Origin: Tillus elongatus
Taxonomy: Eukaryota; Arthropoda; Insecta; Coleoptera; Cleridae
Length of the DNA: 64,000 nucleotides
NCBI GenBank assembly: GCA_964006375.1
Contig: OZ023267.1
Location: forward strand, 85,359,406 to 85,423,405
Direction of reading: 5' to 3'
Part shown: in pieces, positions 56,771 to 64,000 of the stretch
Layout of the letters: each line of letters opens with the position of its first letter
Position numbering within the stretch: position 1 is the stretch's first letter
Notes under the pieces: generated by a model
What the model saw: the letters and a program-made list of their open reading frames with translations, nothing else
The model's database searches: none
What the model was told of the DNA's origin: nothing
Made by a program: the position numbers and the translations under genes

Positions 56771-58744
56771 GTCATTCCCCAAGTCGCAAGATCATCGAAA
56801 ATGCTTATCAGTTGTTAGTCGATAACAATCAATTGTGTACCAGCGACACGTGTCGCTTAAACTGAAATCTTAAAAGCAAAAGCTTTCATTTACTTATTTA
56901 TTTAATTACTGTTTATCTACTTGATAAAGCTACTCTTAAAGCGAAATGTACGCCGCAATATATTCAGTTTAGAGGAATAATAATATTTAATCATTAAAAT
57001 GTGTTCCTGTTTAAAAATTGTAAAATTATTGATTATAAAATGAATTAATAGAACTTTACTCAATGTCCGCTACTGCCTATAGTTTTAGCTCCGTTATTTG
57101 TTAATTTATTCGAGTATTTCCAAGAATGGAATTCCCTTTGCGACTTCAGAAATGAAGTAGACTAACTAAACTTTCACCTAGAGAAGTGCCAACGACTATC
57201 TCTACTCAATTTTGTAGATGAAAACAGTCACTGGCACCCCCCCCCCCCCCCTGTCAACTAGTGTTTTCTGTGTATTTCTAGACACAGTAGTTGGCACTGC
57301 CAAAATATGTAGGTTAAGTTTATTTTATTGAGATTATTCAAAGTATTTGGATACAATAGGCACTATATTTGATAAAGGAATAATAAACAAACAAGAAATT
57401 ACATGTTTAGAGATGACAATGTTCACGTAACCACTTGTCACTCTGGCGAACTTTGTAGCAATATCGGCAAATTTTTATGGTGCGAAAACAACACTTCCAC
57501 TTTGTACGATATATGAAAAGCAAATGACACTCGCACACAGAACTGTCATTTATCTCATTCACAAAACTTCAAATTAATGCTCCCATCAGTTCAAATATGG
57601 ATGAGATAGAAAATTCAACAATTATAATAAAAACTAATTTATGGTGCCAACGACTGTGTGCATGCCAACCACTGTATACTTTACCCCAACAGAGTCTAAC
57701 ATGCAAAATAGTTACTATTATAATTCTCACCACTATATCGTAATCATCATATATCTCTTTCATTGAATTTTAAAGTTATATAATATAAGGGCATCTCAAG
57801 CACATTCTGAGTGAATATTCTGAATAATGATCTATTCAAATATTCTCATTATATCGTAGAAGAAATTTCTTAAAATGTGATTGAATGAATGTAATCAGAA
57901 TATTCAAGATGCAGTTTGAAATTCCATAAATGTTATTAGAACATTCCCAAACAAATATTCTGAAAAAAGAATGTTGCCACATTGTGAGAACATTCTGAGA
58001 ATATTGTGCTATATGGTATGTGTACGACTCTGTGCAACTGGTTTTCACAAAATCAAAATACGTGGAATTAATATTTCAGTTTAACTTACCTCAAAAAATA
58101 ACTCGTATACAGTCCGTGCCATATCTGTTGAGATAGAATTCTCAGAAAATAATAAGCCAATAAAGTTATGTTATCAGAACTACTGTAACAATTACCGTGG
58201 CAGGGGATGGATTAAAATGTGTTTTTTCTTTTACAGTACAGTAGTGTACAAATCATAAATAAACTAGAAGAAAATACAATTATAAACACGCTGGTGAAAA
58301 AAAAAAAAAGAATAAATAAAGAAACGTGTACTTAAGTAACCTACTACAGCCCCTAATCTGAACGCCACGCTGCCAATGTCTTTTGTACAACCTCGAATGA
58401 CGAATGGGGTTAACTTCAAGAAAGTGAGGTTGGGATCTACTCGAAATTCTCAAGAAATATCGTACCCACTGTAAATATCTGTGAAAAATTTAGTTCACGA
58501 AGAATAAAATGTGGTAAAAAATTAAAAAGTGCATTTGAAACGATAGGAAAAGTTATTAATTTCCAGATATGTTTAGTTAGGTACATACCTAATTAGGCAC
58601 CCGACTTCTGTTGTCTTCACCGATAATCGTATACTTGACGAAACATAAATCATTATACAAATAACGAGAGATATGATAATGAGACTACCTATTTTTAGAA
58701 GTCAGGCGCAAGGCGTCCAGTGGTGAGTCCAATGCAACAATAAT
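56771..58744. other. No gene recognised; 15-bp C run
   Basis: AT-rich DNA with only short open frames. A C15 run is at 57,237-57,251. Around 57,795-58,010 the motif GAATATTCTGA and its variants recur. No transposon ends were found. Confidence 0.5.
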
Positions 58745-60509
58745 CCACACAGCACATGGACGTCCAATAGATATACATGGATATCCAATGGACAACTAAT
58801 GGACATACAGATGTCCTACCAATATCCATCAATCTGGATATCCATGTGGATATATATTGGACGTTGTATGTGTATATACATGTGGTCATGAAATAGATAT
58901 CTATTATATATCTAATGGATATTGCATGGATATAAATGTGGTCATCAAATGGATATCGCTTTTACATGAAATGGATATTTGATGCTAACCAACTACTATA
59001 TTCTCTTTCTAATCCCATCCCCCCAATGAAACACTTATAAGCAAACAAATATTTTATTGTGTTTTAAGATCATTTAAAAAACTTTATTTTCTTGATCTAT
59101 GATTTGGCTCAGGTCTGCATTCTTGCTGTGAAGAAAAAAGACACTGCTTATAATCAAGCTCATAAGATAATCCAATAAATAATATGAACAAATGTTTATA
59201 AATATTACTTTAATTATTATAGCTATAACTACAACAGTTTAGTGGTTATTTCAAAATAATAGGTAATAGCTGTTAATGTTGAGTATCACGTCGGAACTGA
59301 CTACATACATAGTAGTTTTAATTAACCTTAAGTGATCTACTTTCAGCATCTACTGGAAGTGATCTGCTTCTAAGTAAGGACGAGGAATATTCACCAGTAA
59401 AATGAACAATTTTACACATACATAAACGTCCATTATATTACTAGACAATTTTTGCTGATTTCAATACGAAGTAAAAATATTTACTTGAATCAAGAAGACA
59501 TTTGATTTCTAGTTCACGTCCACTAGCCATGTTATTATCAACCAGTGTGCTTTTTACAGCTATAAATAATGGTATTTACGTAAATAAGTATAAAATATAT
59601 TTTTATAAATAAAAAGTGTAAGGTTATGTGTACTTACCTGTAAATTATTTACTGACTGGAAATCACAACAAAACTTATCAATAAAAACAACACCCACTTT
59701 ATTTGAAGAAATATCTCAATCCTCTAACTCTAATTGTAGGTTGTTGTTCACTTTTTATTTAGCTTAGCAATTGATGCAAAATGGCAAGATGGAATTTTAA
59801 ATTTTGTTACTTCAACTTTGGCCCAAACTACTTCAAACCAAACAAATGCGAACGAATCTTCGTCATTGTAGCCAAGAATTCAAGCATCCAATGCCCCAAG
59901 CTGCGTTATTAAAGATCCAGCGTTTATTGTTCGGGAGAGCATTAATGAATAACAATATGATAATAGATTCTTCTCACGTAATAACAGACATAAACTCTCT
60001 GTATTGAAATGAAAATAATTTTATTGTAATCTTTTAATCGCAATGAGAATTTGGAGGGAAATTTATTGTTGATGCTAGTTTTAACGCTCTTCGGTAATTC
60101 TTGTGCTAGAACGGGTTATTTTTCTTTCCTTGTCTTTTACAGACGTAAATAACGATTCCTATAATTTATTAATCTTGTCTCCTGCTGGTGTGAACATTTT
60201 AACGCAACATCAACTGAATGTCGAGTGGACATCTAATAGATATCTTCTGTATATCCATGGGACATCAATTGGATGCCTGATGGATATATACTTGAATAAA
60301 GTATATACATCCAGAAATTGGATTGCATTATTGATTAGATTTTAACGAATGAGAAATGCTCATATGTTCACATTATTTAAGTTTTATTAACATTTTTCTG
60401 CTCAAAAAATATCCATTGGATGTCCATATGATATCCATCATGGTCATGGACGTAAAATGGATATTATTTATATCCAATGGATATCCATTGGATATCCTGT
60501 GCTGTGTGG
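58745..60509. mobile_element. Non-autonomous TIR element made of ATGGATATCC-like repeats
   Basis: CCACACAGCACA at 58,745-58,756 is inverted as TGTGCTGTGTGG at 60,498-60,509. Inside each end, about 250-330 bp consist of variants of ATGGATATCCA in both orientations, forming long imperfect inverted repeats. The middle (about 59,000-60,180) is AT-rich with no recognised transposase. No target duplication was convincing. Confidence 0.6.
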
Positions 60510-61544
<1,035 letters not shown>

Positions 61545-64000
61545 ACGCCCGAGGAGGTACCACCCCATACATCAAGGGGCCGGTGAAGTCCCAACGGACG
61601 TTTCCGGTTCTGGTGTGTGAGTCGGTTTCCCTTATAAGCAAAAATGATGATGGCTCCTCCTTGTATAAAATATTCCGGAGGCAAAATACCCCTCCATTCG
61701 GATCTCCGGGAGAGGGGTGTACAGGGGGCGCCAACATCAAGATTTAACATATCCTTTTCGAATATATGTGGCCTAAATTCTAACCTGAACTCCGTCCACC
61801 ATTTCCTCCAGGCTAACAGGCCCCAACTCCTCTTCCTCACCGAAACCCAAATCAGTGCCAAAACAGCCACTAATCACCTTAATTTCCCGGGGTATGAGCT
61901 CCTTACTGCCTTTAGATTGCATGGAGGCGTGTGCGCATACGTCCGTAGCAATCTACCCTGCACCAGACTTCCCAATTTAGAAGCTGGAAGAAAAGACATA
62001 CTATGGATAAAACTCTCTCTCAGGGCTGCAACTAAATTCATCTGTTGCATTTACCGGTCACCTTCTGACAACAACTTTGTCCAGCTCTTTGACTACCTTT
62101 CTGAAAAAACCGACTATCTGATTTCTGAATATCCTTCCTCCGAGGTCACTATTCTTGGCGACTTCAATGTCCATAATAAGGAATGGCTAGGATCTTCAAA
62201 AACCGATCCACAAGGGAGAGCAGCGGAGGCCTTTGCAGTCAGCAATTCTTTGGCCAATATGGTACAGCAATCTACTTACTTTCCTCGTATCCCAACACAC
62301 AGCTCAAATCCCTTGGATCTCCTTCTTACTACAAATCCTGAATGCTATAAGATATCAGTCACCGCCCCCCTTGGTCGCTCAGACCACGGCATGGTCACTG
62401 CTTCCTGTGCAATGCAACCCGAGGTCACACAGTCATCACACCCACGTATCGTTTGGCACTACAACTCCGCAAACTGGGACGAAATGCGGGATTACTTTTC
62501 CTCATTTCCATGGGCGTCTGTCTGCTTCTCTCATCCTGACCCCTCTGATATCTCACAAAACGTCACCGAAATTATCCAAGCTGGCATGGAATTATTTATT
62601 CCACGTACACAGAAAACCTCTTCAGCCACTCAAAAGCCCTGGTTTTCTAAATCCTGTGACAAGGCCAGACTTGAAAAGGTCAAAGCTCACAAAACGCTTC
62701 TACACAATCCCAGTCAAGAAAATCGTCAAGCATTCAACGACGCAAGAAACCGCTATGTCCGCATTCTTTCTGAGGCAAAAAACTCGTTTAATAACCACAT
62801 CAAAAACAAAGTCCTCTCAAGCTCCAACGGCGGCAAACCCTTCTGGACTCTTGCTAAGTCTATTGGGAATAATTTCTGCAAGAGCACGTTCCCACCTCTT
62901 GTCTCAGGTGATGAAATTGTTTCTACCGCCCTGGGCAAGGCTGAACTTTTTGCTTCGTTGTTCGCCGGAAATTCTACTCTCAACCCACCTCCAAATGTTC
63001 AACCACCAACAGTCCCCAATGTCGCGCATAAAATGACTGATATCATTTTCCAAACTAAAAAGGTACGAAAGATGCTCTCTTCTCTTAATACCAGGAAAGC
63101 CTCTGGCCTTGACGAGATCCCAGCAATTGTTCTCAAAAAATGCGCACCAGAACTTGCTCCTGTCCTGACTCGTCTGTTTCAGATATCTTACAATAAAGGC
63201 ATATTCCCTAGTAACTGGAAAACTGCTCGAGTACAACCCATCCCCAAGAAAGGATCCAAAGCGCTTCCTAGCAACTACAGGCCTATTTCTCTCCTTTCAG
63301 TCATCTCTAAAGTGATGGAAAAGTATATAAATACCGAACTACTAAAATTCCTTGAAAAACACAGTCTAATCCACGACAGGCAGTATGGATTCCGTCAGCG
63401 CAGATCGACTGCCGACCTCCTTTCTTTTGTCACCCATTCTTGGAACAAGTCTATGGAACAACACGGTGAATCCCAGATTGTTGCTCTAGACATATCCAAA
63501 GCATTCGACCAGGTCTGGCACGCAGCGCTGCTTAATAAACTTCCGGCCTATGGCCTACCACCAAAACTTTGTACCTGGACAGCAAATTTCCTCTCCAACA
63601 GGAGCATATCTGTTGTTGTGGATGGCCATTCCTCTAAACTGTATCCAATTAATGCAGGAGTTCCTCAAGGTTCAGCTTTAGCCCCTACTTTGTTTCTTCT
63701 CCACATCAATGACCTCCTCTCTAGCACATCCAACCCAGTTCACAGTTACGCGGACGACAGCACCCTCCACTCAAACATACAATATTCTAAGCCTGTCTCT
63801 TTAGCCCAATTAGATGAGGATCGCAGACTCATGGAGGGTTCTGTCTCCGTAGACCTCCAAAAAATATTAGACTGGGGAAGTAGAAATCTTGTACAATTCA
63901 ACCCCACCAAAACTAAGTCTTGCTTTCTTTCTCACAAGAGATACACCAGCCCTAGACCGATCACAATGAACAACCAAGTTATTCAAAGTAATGAGTCCTT
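61545..64000 (+). mobile_element. jockey/CR1-type LINE, 5' part
   Basis: A GC-richer segment beginning near 61,545, cut by the window end. It contains a short 5' leader and the ORF at 61,644. The 3' end is outside the window. Confidence 0.8.
61644..64000 (+). CDS. LINE ORF2: AP endonuclease and reverse transcriptase (partial)
   Basis: A frame opening with three ATGs at 61,644 (preceded by TAA at about 61,635) stays open to the window edge, about 785 codons. Endonuclease: LLFLTETQI, VTILGDFNVHNKEW (about 62,145) and GRSDHGMVTA (catalytic D and H, about 62,380). RT: PKKGSKALPSNYRPISLLS, LDISKAFDQVWH, GVPQGSALAPTLF and HSYADDSTLH (catalytic DD, about 63,750). All key residues seen are present. 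The 62,233-63,036 frame is a shadow. Clade is judged as jockey/CR1 by motif style only. Confidence 0.88.
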   Translation, partial: MMMAPPCIKYSGGKIPLHSDLRERGVQGAPTSRFNISFSNICGLNSNLNSVHHFLQANRPQLLFLTETQISAKTATNHLNFPGYELLTAFRLHGGVCAYVRSNLPCTRLPNLEAGRKDILWIKLSLRAATKFICCIYRSPSDNNFVQLFDYLSEKTDYLISEYPSSEVTILGDFNVHNKEWLGSSKTDPQGRAAEAFAVSNSLANMVQQSTYFPRIPTHSSNPLDLLLTTNPECYKISVTAPLGRSDHGMVTASCAMQPEVTQSSHPRIVWHYNSANWDEMRDYFSSFPWASVCFSHPDPSDISQNVTEIIQAGMELFIPRTQKTSSATQKPWFSKSCDKARLEKVKAHKTLLHNPSQENRQAFNDARNRYVRILSEAKNSFNNHIKNKVLSSSNGGKPFWTLAKSIGNNFCKSTFPPLVSGDEIVSTALGKAELFASLFAGNSTLNPPPNVQPPTVPNVAHKMTDIIFQTKKVRKMLSSLNTRKASGLDEIPAIVLKKCAPELAPVLTRLFQISYNKGIFPSNWKTARVQPIPKKGSKALPSNYRPISLLSVISKVMEKYINTELLKFLEKHSLIHDRQYGFRQRRSTADLLSFVTHSWNKSMEQHGESQIVALDISKAFDQVWHAALLNKLPAYGLPPKLCTWTANFLSNRSISVVVDGHSSKLYPINAGVPQGSALAPTLFLLHINDLLSSTSNPVHSYADDSTLHSNIQYSKPVSLAQLDEDRRLMEGSVSVDLQKILDWGSRNLVQFNPTKTKSCFLSHKRYTSPRPITMNNQVIQSNES

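Noticed and set aside
57237..57251. C15 homopolymer as a telomere- or G-quadruplex-like signal
   Set aside because: It is an isolated single run with no repeated unit. Its length may also be inaccurate.
57569..58048. Short minus-strand ORFs in the right flank
   Set aside because: There is no motif, no supporting context and no codon signal in the AT-rich DNA.
62233..63036. 267-codon open frame on the plus strand in the LINE
   Set aside because: It is a shadow. The true ORF is in another frame, is open from 61,644 to the window end, and carries the endonuclease and RT motifs.

Overview
This window is nuclear DNA from an insect, built almost entirely from decayed mobile and virus-like sequence, and it contains a nearly full-length mitochondrial genome inserted into the chromosome (a NUMT). 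The evidence for an insect is the set of replication-type histone H2B copies with a histone 3' stem-loop, errantivirus (gypsy-type) remains, R1-like and jockey/CR1-like LINEs, a pogo-type transposase with an intron, and mitochondrial genes in the ancestral insect order (I-Q-M-nd2-W-C-Y-cox1 and A-R-N-S-E-F). The species cannot be named from sequence alone.

1-32,812: a mosaic of duplicated blocks. Block 1-2,460 (histone spacer, H2B, endonuclease-like gene with a (TA)n tract) recurs in the same orientation at about 26,886-29,200. Block 12,780-17,942 recurs inverted at about 28,350-32,812. These blocks carry broken genes of one virus-like gene set: a phospholipase A2-like domain, an A32-type packaging ATPase, a double-jelly-roll (DJR) capsid-like protein, two further conserved proteins of unknown role, and an endonuclease/exonuclease/phosphatase (EEP) domain. 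The DJR gene sits in a large palindrome with conserved TATA promoters and CAGCTG-rich arrays at both ends. Three H2B pseudogenes and 3' ends of an R1-like LINE are interleaved. A 49-bp minisatellite occupies 6,060-7,130. Between the inverted arms (17,943-26,405) are two errantivirus remnants: one with gag tail, pol and env, the other with env and a possible LTR.

32,811-55,468: the NUMT. It starts and ends inside cox1, so the mitochondrial circle was opened at one point with loss of only a few bases. Without the retrotransposon it is about 15.9 kb. Nonsense codons, deletions and many one-base T losses disable most protein genes. A 6.75-kb Ty3/gypsy-like LTR retrotransposon (34,938-41,685, minus strand, tRNA-Leu type primer site, ATAC target duplication, nearly identical LTRs) has inserted into the AT-rich control region.

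55,462-64,000: a broken pogo/jerky-type transposase directly abuts the NUMT. Next come mostly featureless AT-rich DNA, a 1.77-kb terminal-inverted-repeat element made of ATGGATATCC-like repeats, a (TA)n tract, and a LINE with endonuclease and reverse transcriptase that is still open at the window edge.

No intact single-copy host gene was recognised. Boundaries marked approximate were read by eye from repeat alignments or tRNA folding.
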